Shown here piece by piece: positions 43,488 through 52,706 of a stretch of DNA of 64,000 nucleotides. The translations under genes were made by a program, and so were the position numbers. The DNA is from Streptomyces barkulensis (GTDB lineage: Bacteria > Actinomycetota > Actinomycetes > Streptomycetales > Streptomycetaceae). Location of the stretch: assembly GCF_002843305.1 (NCBI RefSeq), contig NZ_PGSG01000104.1:62001-126000 (forward strand), in the 5' to 3' direction. Under the pieces are notes generated by a model. The model was given only the letters and a program-made list of their open reading frames with translations. It was not told the origin of the DNA and ran no database searches. The number at the start of each line of letters is the position of its first letter. The first letter of the stretch is position 1.

Positions 43488-44138
43488 TCAGCCGGTCCAG
43501 GCCGGGTGGCGGGGGTCGTCGGCGCGGACGACCACGTCGGCGGCCCGTCCCGGCCGCACCTCCTCCTCGTAGCGGGCGAAGGCCGGCAGTGTCCAGTGCT
43601 CCTCGGCCGGGGTACGGCGGGCCAGGGCGGCCGGGGTGAGCAGCAGATGGACCGCCAGGTCGAAGGGGAAACCGCGGCCGAGCAGCAGCGGACCGTCCAT
43701 CACCAGTACGCCGCCGGGCGGCAGTCGGGCGTACGGGCTGCGGGTGGCGCGGTCGGTGGCCGGGTTCCACAGGTCGGGCAGCACCCGGCCGGTGCCGCCG
43801 GGACTCAGCGGGCCGAACACCTCGCGCCACAGGGCGCCGTCGTCCAGCCACAGGTCGTAGTACGCGTCCGGGTCCCGGTGGCCGTACTCCAGGCGCAGGG
43901 AGGCGGGCCGCAGGAAGCCGGCCGCGCTCACCCGGTGCACCGGTCGGCCGCGCAGCCGCAGCTCCTCGGCCAGGCCGTCCGCCCACTCATGAGGCCGGGC
44001 GGCCGGGGCGCCGTCCACGGCGGTGCGCAGCCAGGGCGAGCCGTCGGCGGCCTCGGCGGCGGCGAGGCGGTCGGCGAGATCGCCGACCGCCCGCTCCCGG
44101 GTGACGGGTGCGAACGCGCCCCGGGCCCGGGGGTTCAC
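43488..44138 (-). CDS. Uridine-kinase-family protein without a Walker A lysine
   Basis: A 216-aa protein similar to actinobacterial uridine kinase-like proteins. LRTAVDGAPAARPHEWADGLA occupies the place of the P-loop but lacks the G-x4-GK-[ST] sequence. Downstream blocks (RVSAAGFLRPASLRLEYGHRDPDAYYD, PPGGVLVMDGPLLLG, WTLPAFARYEEEV) are conserved family features. ATP binding and kinase activity are therefore doubtful. The GTG overlaps the nitroreductase stop (GTGA), so the two are coupled. Confidence 0.8.
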   Translation of the reverse strand: MNPRARGAFAPVTRERAVGDLADRLAAAEAADGSPWLRTAVDGAPAARPHEWADGLAEELRLRGRPVHRVSAAGFLRPASLRLEYGHRDPDAYYDLWLDDGALWREVFGPLSPGGTGRVLPDLWNPATDRATRSPYARLPPGGVLVMDGPLLLGRGFPFDLAVHLLLTPAALARRTPAEEHWTLPAFARYEEEVRPGRAADVVVRADDPRHPAWTG

Positions 44139-44821
44139 AGCCGCACCATGACCTGTTCCAGCTCCTTGCGGCGGATGTCGGGGACCCGTGCGCCGTCGGC
44201 CGGGTAGCCGACCGGGATGACGTACGCGGCGCGCTCCTCGGGCGGGCGGTCGCAGACCTCGTTGAGGAAGCGCATCGGGCTGGGGGTGTGGGTGAGGGTG
44301 GCCAGGCCCGCCTGGTGGAGGCAGGCCAGCAGCAGGCCGACGGCGATGCCGACCGACTCCTTGGTGTAGTAGGGGCGCGGGGTCTCGGGCCCCTTGTGGA
44401 CCTCGAAGACCACGATCACCGCGGGCGCGGTCTCCAGGAACGGCTTGCGCCAGTCGGTGCCCAGCGGCGCGAGGGCGTCGAGCCACTCGTCGGAGGCGCG
44501 GCGTCCGTAGAACTCCCGCTCCTCGGCCTCGGCGGCCTCGCGCAGCCTCGCCCTGCGCTCGGGGTCGGTGAGGACGACGAAGCGCCAGGGCTGGACGTTC
44601 GCCCCGCTGGGTGCGGTGGCGGCGGTGCGGACGGCCCACTCCAGGACGCCGTCGGGCAGGGGGCGGGCGGAGAAGTCGCGCACGGTCCGGCGGCGGGCCA
44701 TCACGTCGTGGAAGGCGCGGGCGCGGCTCTCGGCCTCCTCGGCGGGGACGTGCGGCGGCCGGTGCGGGACGGTGGGGTACGCGGCGGGCGGCTCGTCGGT
44801 GAGCCCATTGGTACGGTCCAT
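44135..44821 (-). CDS. Nitroreductase-family flavoprotein
   Basis: A 228-aa FMN-dependent nitroreductase of the two-subunit alpha/beta family. MARRRTVRDFSARPLPDGVL and TAATAPSGANVQPWRFVVL hold the FMN-phosphate-binding residues, and KESVGIAVGLLLACLHQAGLATLTHTPSPMRFL is the dimer and FMN-binding core. It resembles iodotyrosine-deiodinase-like and BluB-like reductases. Substrate unknown. ATG 44821 is chosen. It overlaps the uridine-kinase-like gene. Confidence 0.88.
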   Translation of the reverse strand: MDRTNGLTDEPPAAYPTVPHRPPHVPAEEAESRARAFHDVMARRRTVRDFSARPLPDGVLEWAVRTAATAPSGANVQPWRFVVLTDPERRARLREAAEAEEREFYGRRASDEWLDALAPLGTDWRKPFLETAPAVIVVFEVHKGPETPRPYYTKESVGIAVGLLLACLHQAGLATLTHTPSPMRFLNEVCDRPPEERAAYVIPVGYPADGARVPDIRRKELEQVMVRL

Positions 44822-44956
44822 ACGCCGCAGCACAGCACACCCGCGGACGGCGGTAAACACCGCGGCGCGTCCGGCCGCGCGCCCGGCGGCACAGCGGTGG
44901 CGCACCGGCGGCACAGGGGCTGGGTCCAGGCATGAGGCACGACGGCGGAAAACCGT

Positions 44957-44985
44957 TTGCGGCCCCGCCGGGCCCGTCCTAACGT
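44957..44985 (+). promoter_or_regulatory. Promoter of the ABC-F gene, WblC/WhiB7-like
   Basis: TTGCGG (44957-44962), a 17-bp spacer, and TAACGT (44980-44985). A GGAAAACC A-rich tract lies immediately upstream of the -35. That short A-rich element beside the -35 is the hallmark of WhiB7/WblC-activated resistance promoters. The transcript would carry a leader of about 280 nt. Confidence 0.55.
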
Positions 44986-45038
44986 CTTTTCCGGCCCTGT
45001 CGTCGTCGATCGGAGAAGGCCGTTGCTCGTCTGAGGTC

Positions 45039-45137
45039 ATGAGGCACCGGACCGCCGGACGCTTGTACGTCCGCGCGGCATCCGCATGTGCGACGACCTC
45101 GGGCTGCGAGCCGCCCTCCGGAGCGACCGGGCCGTAA
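45039..45137 (+). CDS. Possible 32-aa leader peptide upstream of the ABC-F gene
   Basis: ATG 45039 with GAGG just upstream starts a short frame (MRHRTAGRLYVRAASAC and onward) that ends 137 nt before the ABC-F start. ABC-F resistance genes are often induced by ribosome stalling on such leader ORFs. No clear mutually exclusive hairpins were worked out, and codon bias is weak, so this is tentative. The rest of 44986-45274 shows no other gene. Confidence 0.3.
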   Translation: MRHRTAGRLYVRAASACATTSGCEPPSGATGP

Positions 45138-45274
45138 CGGCCGGCCGGACCGTCCCCGTCCAGGGGTTCCGGTCCCCCGCCTCCCGCGTGCTCCCCCCGT
45201 CGTCGTACGGCGTCCCCTCCCGGTGCCTCCCGCGTGTCGCTCCCTTTCCGTACCGAGAGCAGCAGGAGGCCCTC

Positions 45275-46912
45275 ATGGCCCATCCCCTTTCCCGTTCCCA
45301 CTCCCCCGCACCGTCCCGTCCGTCCGTCGTCTGTACCGGGGTGCGCTTCGCCTGGCCGGACGGCACCCCCGTGCTGGAGGACTTCCAGTTCTCCGCGGGC
45401 CCCGGCCGCACCGGGCTGGTCGGCCTCAACGGCGCCGGCAAGTCCACCCTTCTGAAGCTGATCGCGGGCGAGCTGACCCCGGCCGAGGGATCGGTGCGCA
45501 CCACCGGCGAGGTGGGCCACCTTCCCCAGACCGTCCATCTGGACACCGCGCTGCGCGTGGACAGGGCCCTGGGCATCGCGGAGGTCCGCGCCGCGCTGCA
45601 CGCCATCGAGGCCGGGGACGCGAGCGAGGAGAACTTCACGGCCGTCGGCGACGACTGGGACGTGGAGGAGCGCGCCCGCGCGGCCCTGGAGCAGCTCGGT
45701 CTGGGGCACATCGGCCTGGACCGCACCATCGGCGACCTCTCGGGCGGCGAGGCGGTCCTGCTGCGGCTGGCCGCGCTGCTGCTGGCCCGGCCGCGGATCC
45801 TGCTGCTGGACGAGCCGACGAACAACCTCGACATCACCGCGCGCGGGCGGCTGTACGAGGCCGTCCGCTCCTGGAACGGGGTGCTGCTGGTGGTCAGCCA
45901 CGACCGCGAGCTGCTGCGTCACATGGACCGGATCGCCGATCTGCGCGACGGCGGGGTCCAGTGGTACGGCGGGAACTTCGACGCCTACCAGGAGGCCCTG
46001 GCCACCGAGCAGGAGGCGGCCGGGCGGGCGGTCCGCGCGGCGAGGGCGGACGTCAGGCGGCAGAAGCGCGATCTGGTCGAGGCGCACGACAAGCTCGCCG
46101 GACGGATGCGCCAGGGCCGCAAGGCCGCCGCCACCGCGGGCCTGCCCAAGATCGTGGCGGGAGCGCGCAAGCGCGCGGCGCAGGTCTCGGCGGGCAAGCA
46201 CCGCATCCTGCACGAGGAGCGGCTGGAGGAGGCGCGGGAGCGGCTGGGCGAGGCCGCCGAGGCGGTGCGGGACGACGCCGAGATCCGCGTCGACCTGCCG
46301 CACACCGCCGTGCCGCGCGGCCGTACCGTCCTGACGCTGCGCGCTGTGGAGCTGCGCTGCGGGGCCCGTGCGGAGCTGGAGTTGCGCGGTCCGGAGCGTG
46401 TGGCGCTGGTCGGGCGCAACGGCGCGGGCAAGACCACGCTTTTGCGCACGGTCGCCGGGGAGCTGGAGCCGGCGGCGGGCGAGGCGGTGGCGCACGTCCC
46501 GGTGCGGTACCTGCCACAGCGTCTGGACGTGCTGGACGACGAGCTGTCGGTCGCGGCGAACGTGGCGCGCTTCGCGCCGGGGGCGACCGACAACCGCGTC
46601 CGGGCGCGGCTGGCGCGCTTCCTGTTCCGGGGTGCGCGGGCGGACCGCCCGGCCGGGACGCTGTCGGGTGGTGAGCGGTTCCGGGCGGCGCTGGCGGCGC
46701 TGATGCTGGCGGAGCCGGCGCCGCAGCTGCTGATGCTGGACGAGCCGACGAACAACCTCGACATGGCCAGCGTGCGGCAGCTCACCACCGCTCTGGAGGG
46801 CTACGAGGGCGCGCTGGTCGTGGCCAGCCACGATGTGGCGTTCCTGCGGGAGATCGGCATCACCCGCTGGCTGCTGCTGGACGGGGAGCTGTCCGAGACC
46901 GGTCCGCTGTAG
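45275..46912 (+). CDS. ABC-F family ATPase
   Basis: A 545-aa cytosolic protein with two fused ABC domains and no membrane segments. The first NBD has GLNGAGKSTLLKL, LSGGEAVLL and LLLLDEPTNNLD; the second has GRNGAGKTTLLRT, LSGGERFRA and LLMLDEPTNNLD. Both catalytic Glu are intact. The interdomain linker (about residues 245-320) is long and charged, as in ribosome-protection ABC-F proteins. It likely displaces antibiotics from, or otherwise acts on, the ribosome. AGGAGG precedes ATG 45275. The promoter and leader suggest drug induction. Confidence 0.9.
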   Translation: MAHPLSRSHSPAPSRPSVVCTGVRFAWPDGTPVLEDFQFSAGPGRTGLVGLNGAGKSTLLKLIAGELTPAEGSVRTTGEVGHLPQTVHLDTALRVDRALGIAEVRAALHAIEAGDASEENFTAVGDDWDVEERARAALEQLGLGHIGLDRTIGDLSGGEAVLLRLAALLLARPRILLLDEPTNNLDITARGRLYEAVRSWNGVLLVVSHDRELLRHMDRIADLRDGGVQWYGGNFDAYQEALATEQEAAGRAVRAARADVRRQKRDLVEAHDKLAGRMRQGRKAAATAGLPKIVAGARKRAAQVSAGKHRILHEERLEEARERLGEAAEAVRDDAEIRVDLPHTAVPRGRTVLTLRAVELRCGARAELELRGPERVALVGRNGAGKTTLLRTVAGELEPAAGEAVAHVPVRYLPQRLDVLDDELSVAANVARFAPGATDNRVRARLARFLFRGARADRPAGTLSGGERFRAALAALMLAEPAPQLLMLDEPTNNLDMASVRQLTTALEGYEGALVVASHDVAFLREIGITRWLLLDGELSETGPL

Positions 46913-46924
46913 TCGGTCCCGGAG

Positions 46925-46974
46925 CCGGACGGCCGGGGACGGGGTGCGCCCGCGCTCAGTTCCCGGCCGTCCGG
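46925..46974. terminator. Bidirectional hairpin between ABC-F and TetR genes
   Basis: Arms 46925-46939 and 46960-46974 pair over 15 bp with one mismatch. The right arm overlaps the last codons of the convergent TetR gene. Confidence 0.6.
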
Positions 46975-47633
46975 GGCCCGGCGTCCCCGGTGAGCATGCG
47001 GCGGGTCAGCCGCGCGAGCCCGTCCTCCAGTTCCGTCCGGGACTCCTCGGGCAGAGCGGTGCCGCGGAAGCGGTGCGAGGCGACGAACGACAGCAACCAC
47101 CACGCGCCGGCGGCCGGGTCGAGCCCCGGTGCGATCTCGCCCGCCCGCTGCCCCTGGGCCAGCAGCGCCGTCAGCTCCTCGGCGAGGCGGCGGGTGCAGC
47201 GGCCGTAGGCCTCGGTGATCGAGGGCTCCTCGGCGAGGGCGGCGGCGTCGGCCAGCAGGGCTCCCAGATTGCCGCGTGCGTGCATCCGGTCGATGTGGCC
47301 GGGGGCGAGGACGTGGTCGAGCAGGGCGGCCACCGAGCCGCCGCAGCAGGTGTCCAGCTCCTCGCGCAGACCCGTGCCGACCCAGTCGGCCACCTGGTCG
47401 AGCACGGCGGCGTACAGCGCGGCCTTGGAGCCGAAGTTCTGGAAGACCACCGGTTCGCTGACGCCGACGCGGGCGGCGATCTCGGCCGTCCGGCCGCGCC
47501 GGTAGCCGACGTCGGCGAAGACGGTGGTGGCGGCCTCCAGGATCGACGCCTTGCGGTCGGCCGCGCTCAGCCGGGTGCGGCGGTGGGTGGTGGTCGGTTC
47601 CTGCTGGGGCACGGCCCCATCGTATCCGTCCAC
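46956..47633 (-). CDS. TetR-family repressor of the divergent methyltransferase gene
   Basis: A 225-aa TetR regulator. The DNA-binding domain (SILEAATTVFADVGYRRGRTAEIAARVGVSEPVVFQNFGSKAALY) lies near residues 30-75, with the recognition helix VSEPVVFQNF. The C-terminal ligand domain is helical with CC at residues 105-106. GTG 47633 is the longest start; GTG 47612 is possible. The gap to the divergent methyltransferase carries a large twin operator, so it very likely represses both genes. Confidence 0.9.
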   Translation of the reverse strand: MDGYDGAVPQQEPTTTHRRTRLSAADRKASILEAATTVFADVGYRRGRTAEIAARVGVSEPVVFQNFGSKAALYAAVLDQVADWVGTGLREELDTCCGGSVAALLDHVLAPGHIDRMHARGNLGALLADAAALAEEPSITEAYGRCTRRLAEELTALLAQGQRAGEIAPGLDPAAGAWWLLSFVASHRFRGTALPEESRTELEDGLARLTRRMLTGDAGPRTAGN

Positions 47634-47645
47634 TTGCCCAGCAAC

Positions 47646-47684
47646 TTAGTGGCGACTAAGGTAACCGTTGTTAGTCGTCACTAA
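47646..47684. promoter_or_regulatory. Twin TetR operator TTAGT-N4-ACTAA
   Basis: TTAGTGGCGACTAA (47646-47659) and TTAGTCGTCACTAA (47671-47684) are each near-palindromic, and the whole 47643-47687 region is itself an inverted repeat with 17-bp arms and one mismatch. It sits 13 nt from the TetR start and 19 nt from the methyltransferase start, so it should control both. Confidence 0.8.
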
Positions 47685-47702
47685 GTTATTGGGGGAACCG
47701 TC

Positions 47703-48275
47703 ATGCCCGAAACCGCGGCCGACAGGCCCGGCCTCCTCATCAACCACCCCCGGCGCTACGAGCTGTTCAGTTCGCTCGCCATGCCCCTGGCGCGCCGCCG
47801 GCTGTTCGCGCGGCTCGCCGAGCGGTCCGGGGTCCGTCCCGGCGACCGGGTGCTCGACGTCGGCTGCGGCACCGGGGCGCTGACCCTCGCGGTCGCCGCG
47901 GCCGCTTCACCGGGCGGCGCCGTGCTCGGCGTCGATCCGTCGGAGCCGATGGTGGAGCACGCTCGCCGCCTGGCGGCCCGGCGGGGCGCGAACGCTTCGT
48001 TCACCCTGGGCACGGCCCAGGAACTCGACGCCGGGGACGGCTCGTTCGACGCCGTCGTCACCAGCTTCGCCGTCCACCACGTCCGCGCCGACCGGCGCGA
48101 GCACGCCTTCGCCGAGATGTTCCGTGTCCTGCGGCCGGGGGGCCGCCTGCTGGTGGCGGACTTCCGCGGACCCGCCGGCCGGCACCGGGAGATGATCGTC
48201 GCAGCCGGTTTCACCGGCCTGACCCGGGGCCGGGAGCTGCCTTTCGCCCACTGGATCGCGGCCACCCGCCCCTGA
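47703..48275 (+). CDS. Class I SAM-dependent methyltransferase, TetR-controlled
   Basis: A 190-aa Rossmann methyltransferase. VLDVGCGTGALTLAVAAAA is motif I near residue 50, GVDPSEPMVEHARRLA motif II, and FDAVVTSFAVHHV motif IV, followed by FRVLRPGGRLLVADF. The short length suggests a small-molecule substrate. A GGGGGAAC leader precedes ATG 47703. The divergent TetR gene and the shared operator suggest that the substrate, or a related compound, is the inducer. Confidence 0.88.
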   Translation: MPETAADRPGLLINHPRRYELFSSLAMPLARRRLFARLAERSGVRPGDRVLDVGCGTGALTLAVAAAASPGGAVLGVDPSEPMVEHARRLAARRGANASFTLGTAQELDAGDGSFDAVVTSFAVHHVRADRREHAFAEMFRVLRPGGRLLVADFRGPAGRHREMIVAAGFTGLTRGRELPFAHWIAATRP

Positions 48276-48340
48276 GACCGGGACGGAGACGGAGTCGGAA
48301 GAGGTTTCGCAACTGTGGTGAGACAGCAATACTGTCCGAC

Positions 48341-49063
48341 ATGGATCCGGCTGCCTCCCTGACCGTCGACGAGCTGGCCGCGCGAGCCGACGTGACCGTC
48401 CGAACCATCCGCTTCTACTCCACCCGGGGGCTGCTGCCGCCGCCGGAGATCGGACCGCGGCGGGTGGGGCGGTACGGGCCCGGCCATCTGTCGCGGCTCG
48501 CGCTGATCGAGGAGTTGCAGCACCAGGGGATGACCCTGGCGGCCATCGAGCGCTACCTGCGGCAGCTGCCCCCCGACCTCAGCCCGGAGGACCTGGCCCT
48601 GCACCGGGCCCTGGTGGCCTCCTGGGCTCCGGACGCCGAGGCCGAGGCCACCCGGGAGAAACTGGAGCGGCGGGCCGGGCGGCGGCTGACGGAGGACGAC
48701 CTCGACCGGCTGGCGGCGATGAACGTCCTGGCCCGGACCGGTGACCCGGACGTCTTCCGGATCGACCCGGTGATCCTGCACCTGGGAGTGCGGCTGCTGG
48801 AGGTGCCCGTCTCGCTGAAGACGCTGCTGGCGGCGCGCGAGGTGGTCCTGGAGCACAGCCGCGAGGCGGCCCGCGAGCTGAGCAGGATGTTCAAGGAGGA
48901 GGTCTGGGAGCCCTACCGGCGGCGGGAGTCCGACCCCGAGCAGGTGGAGACGATGCGGACGCTGTCGGCCCATATGCAGCCCATGATCGTGCAGGCGCTG
49001 GTGACCGCCTTCCAGCGCTCCATGCGCGAGGAACTGAAGGCGTCCTTCCCCGACGAGGGGTGA
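48341..49063 (+). CDS. MerR-family transcriptional regulator
   Basis: A 240-aa MerR regulator. The winged helix reads LTVDELAARADVTVRTIRFYSTRGLLPPPE near residues 7-36, then GRYGPGHLSRLALIEELQHQGMTLAAI. The C-terminal half (MNVLARTGDPDVFRIDPVILHLGVRLLEVPVS) is a long ligand-type region and has no Cys pair, so metal or redox sensing is unlikely. It is preceded by 65 nt with no obvious MerR box. It is not in an operon with its neighbours. Confidence 0.85.
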   Translation: MDPAASLTVDELAARADVTVRTIRFYSTRGLLPPPEIGPRRVGRYGPGHLSRLALIEELQHQGMTLAAIERYLRQLPPDLSPEDLALHRALVASWAPDAEAEATREKLERRAGRRLTEDDLDRLAAMNVLARTGDPDVFRIDPVILHLGVRLLEVPVSLKTLLAAREVVLEHSREAARELSRMFKEEVWEPYRRRESDPEQVETMRTLSAHMQPMIVQALVTAFQRSMREELKASFPDEG

Positions 49064-49106
49064 CCCGCGCGCGGCGCGGGACGGTACGGGACGCGCCCGG
49101 AGCGCA

Positions 49107-49134
49107 CCGGGCGGGGGACGCGTCCCCCGCCCGG
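49107..49134. terminator. 28-bp palindrome, bidirectional terminator
   Basis: A perfect 14+14 palindrome lies between the convergent MerR and fadB-like genes. Confidence 0.7.
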
Positions 49135-49141
49135 CCGGGGC

Positions 49142-51343
49142 CTACGCGGCGGGCGTGTCGGGCGTGTCGGTGAAGGTCTCGCCCTTCTCCGCCTTCTCCA
49201 CCAGCAGCGCGGGCGGCGCGAACCGGTCGCCGTAGAGCGCCTGGAGCTCGCGGGCGCGGGCGGCGAAGCCGGGCAGGCCGCCCTCGTAGCCGTTGATGTA
49301 CTGGAGGACGCCGCCGGTCCAGCCGGGGAAGCCGATGCCCAGGATGGAGCCGATGTTGGCGTCGGCGACCGAGGTCAGCACGCCCTCTTCCAGGCAGCGC
49401 ACACTGTCGAGCGCCTCGGAGAAGAGCATCCGCTCCTTCATGTCCTCGAAGGGCACGGCCGCGCCCGCGCGGGTGAAGTGCTCGCGCAGCCCCGGCCACA
49501 GGCCGGCGCGGCGGCCGTCGGCGTCGTACTCGTAGAAGCCGGCGCCGCCGCTGCGGCCGGTGCGGCCGAACTCGTCGACCATGCGGTCGATGACCGCGTC
49601 GGCCGGGTGCGGCTCCCAGGTGCCGCCCGCGGCCTCCACCGCGCGCCGCGCCTCGTTCCGGATCTTCCTGGGCAGGGTCAGGGTCAGCTCGTCCATCAGG
49701 GAGAGCACCTTGGCGGGGTAGCCGGCCTGGGCGGCGGCCTGCTCCACGGAGGCCGGGTCCACGCCCTCGGCGACGAGCGCCACGCCCTCGTTGATGAACC
49801 GGCCGATCACGCGGGAGGTGAAGAAGCCGCGCGAGTCGCCCACCACGATCGGGGTCTTGTTGATCTGCCGCACCAGGTCGAAGGCGCGGGCGGTGGCCTC
49901 GTCGCCGGTGTGCTCGCCGCGGATGATCTCCACCAGCGGCATCTTGTCGACGGGCGAGAAGAAGTGCAGTCCGATGAAGTCCCGCTGCCGCTTGACGCCC
50001 TCGGCCAGCGAGGTGATCGGGATGGTGGAGGTGTTGGAGCACAGCAGCGCGTCGGGGGCGACGACGTCCTGGATCTCGGCGTACACCTTGTGCTTGAGGG
50101 CGGTGTCCTCGAAGACGGCCTCGATCACCGCGTCGCATCCGGCGAGGTCGGCGGCCTCGGCGGTGGGGGTGATGCGGGCCAGCAGCGCGTCGCGCTTCTC
50201 GGGCGTGGTGCGGCCCTTGGCCAGCGCCTTGTCCAGCAGACCGGCGGAGTACGCCTTGCCCTTCTCGGCGGCCTCGGCGCTCACGTCCTTGAGCACGACC
50301 TCGATGCCGGCCTTCGCGCAGGCGTAGGCGATGCCCGCGCCCATCATGCCGGCGCCGAGCACGGCGACCTTGCTCACCTTGCGGGGCTCGACGCCCCGGG
50401 GGCGGCTGCGGCCGGAGTTGACGGCCTGGAGGTCGAAGAAGAACGCCTGGATCATGTTCTTGGCGGTCTGCCCGGTCGCCAGCTCGGTGAAGTAGCGCGA
50501 CTCGATGGCCTGGGCGGTCTCGAAGTCGACCTGGGCGCCCTCGACGGCCGCGGCCAGGATGTTGCGCTGGGCCGGGTAGGGGGCGCCGCCGAGCTGCTTG
50601 GCGAGGTTGGCGGGGAAGGCCGGGAGGTTGGCGGCGAACTTCGGGTGGGCGGGGGTGCCGCCGGGGATCTTGTACCCCTTGACGTCCCAGGGCTGGGCGG
50701 AGGCGGGGTTGGCGTCGATGAACGCCCGCGCCTTTTCCAGCATCTCCTCGGGAGTGTCGGCGACCTCGTGGACCAGGCCCTTGTCCATGGCCTGGCGGGG
50801 GCGGTACTGCCTCCCCTGGAGCAGGACGTTCAGCAGGGCGTCGGTGATGCCCAGCAGCCGCACGGTGCGCACCACTCCCCCGCCGCCGGGCAGCAGGCCG
50901 AGGGTGGCCTCGGGCAGGCCGATCTTCGAACCCGGGGTGTCGAGTGCGACGCGGTGGTGGCAGGCCAGCGCGATCTCCAGGCCGCCGCCGAGGGCCGCGC
51001 CGTTGACGGCGGCGACGACGGGGATGCCGAGGGTCTCGACGCGGCGCAGGTTGCGCTTCATGGCCATGCCGCGCTCGTAGAGCTCGCGGGCCTGCTCGGG
51101 CCGCACCGCCAGCAGGTCGTTGAGGTCACCGCCGGCGAAGAAGGTCTTCTTGGCGGAGGTGACGATGACGCCGCGGACGCTCTCGCGCTCGGCCTCCAGG
51201 CGGTCGGCGACCTCGGCGAGCGAGGCGGCGAACGCGGCGTTCATGGTGTTGGCGGACTGGGTCGGGTCGTCCAGGGTGAGGGTGACGACACCGGTGTCGT
51301 CCTGTTCCCAGCGGATGGTGGAGGGGGTTGCGGGGGCTGCCAT
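49142..51343 (-). CDS. fadB: FadB/FadJ-like trifunctional enzyme: enoyl-CoA hydratase / 3-hydroxyacyl-CoA dehydrogenase
   Basis: A 733-aa beta-oxidation enzyme. Residues about 1-190 form a crotonase domain with GTALG-type oxyanion loops and both Glu: in GGGLEIALACHH and in GLPEATLGLLPGGGG. Residues about 330-510 are the NAD-binding domain (KVAVLGAGMMGAGIAYACAKAG), and residues about 515-710 the two 3HCDH C-terminal domains (SRGFFTSRVIGRFINEG). It performs hydration and oxidation of acyl-CoA. It is the last gene of the operon; ATG 51343 is 90 nt from the fadA stop. Confidence 0.93.
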   Translation of the reverse strand: MAAPATPSTIRWEQDDTGVVTLTLDDPTQSANTMNAAFAASLAEVADRLEAERESVRGVIVTSAKKTFFAGGDLNDLLAVRPEQARELYERGMAMKRNLRRVETLGIPVVAAVNGAALGGGLEIALACHHRVALDTPGSKIGLPEATLGLLPGGGGVVRTVRLLGITDALLNVLLQGRQYRPRQAMDKGLVHEVADTPEEMLEKARAFIDANPASAQPWDVKGYKIPGGTPAHPKFAANLPAFPANLAKQLGGAPYPAQRNILAAAVEGAQVDFETAQAIESRYFTELATGQTAKNMIQAFFFDLQAVNSGRSRPRGVEPRKVSKVAVLGAGMMGAGIAYACAKAGIEVVLKDVSAEAAEKGKAYSAGLLDKALAKGRTTPEKRDALLARITPTAEAADLAGCDAVIEAVFEDTALKHKVYAEIQDVVAPDALLCSNTSTIPITSLAEGVKRQRDFIGLHFFSPVDKMPLVEIIRGEHTGDEATARAFDLVRQINKTPIVVGDSRGFFTSRVIGRFINEGVALVAEGVDPASVEQAAAQAGYPAKVLSLMDELTLTLPRKIRNEARRAVEAAGGTWEPHPADAVIDRMVDEFGRTGRSGGAGFYEYDADGRRAGLWPGLREHFTRAGAAVPFEDMKERMLFSEALDSVRCLEEGVLTSVADANIGSILGIGFPGWTGGVLQYINGYEGGLPGFAARARELQALYGDRFAPPALLVEKAEKGETFTDTPDTPAA

Positions 51344-51433
51344 GGTGGGTTTCGGTCTCCGTTGAGGTCTGGCTGCGTCGGGAGGTTCGGTTTGCGCGCC
51401 GCCCGGAGCGGGCGCGGGGCCGGTCGGGGCCGG

Positions 51434-52660
<1,227 letters not shown>

Positions 52661-52706
52661 GGTCGAAGATGCCTTCCGGAAAGGGGTGGGTCAGGAGATC
52701 AGGAGA

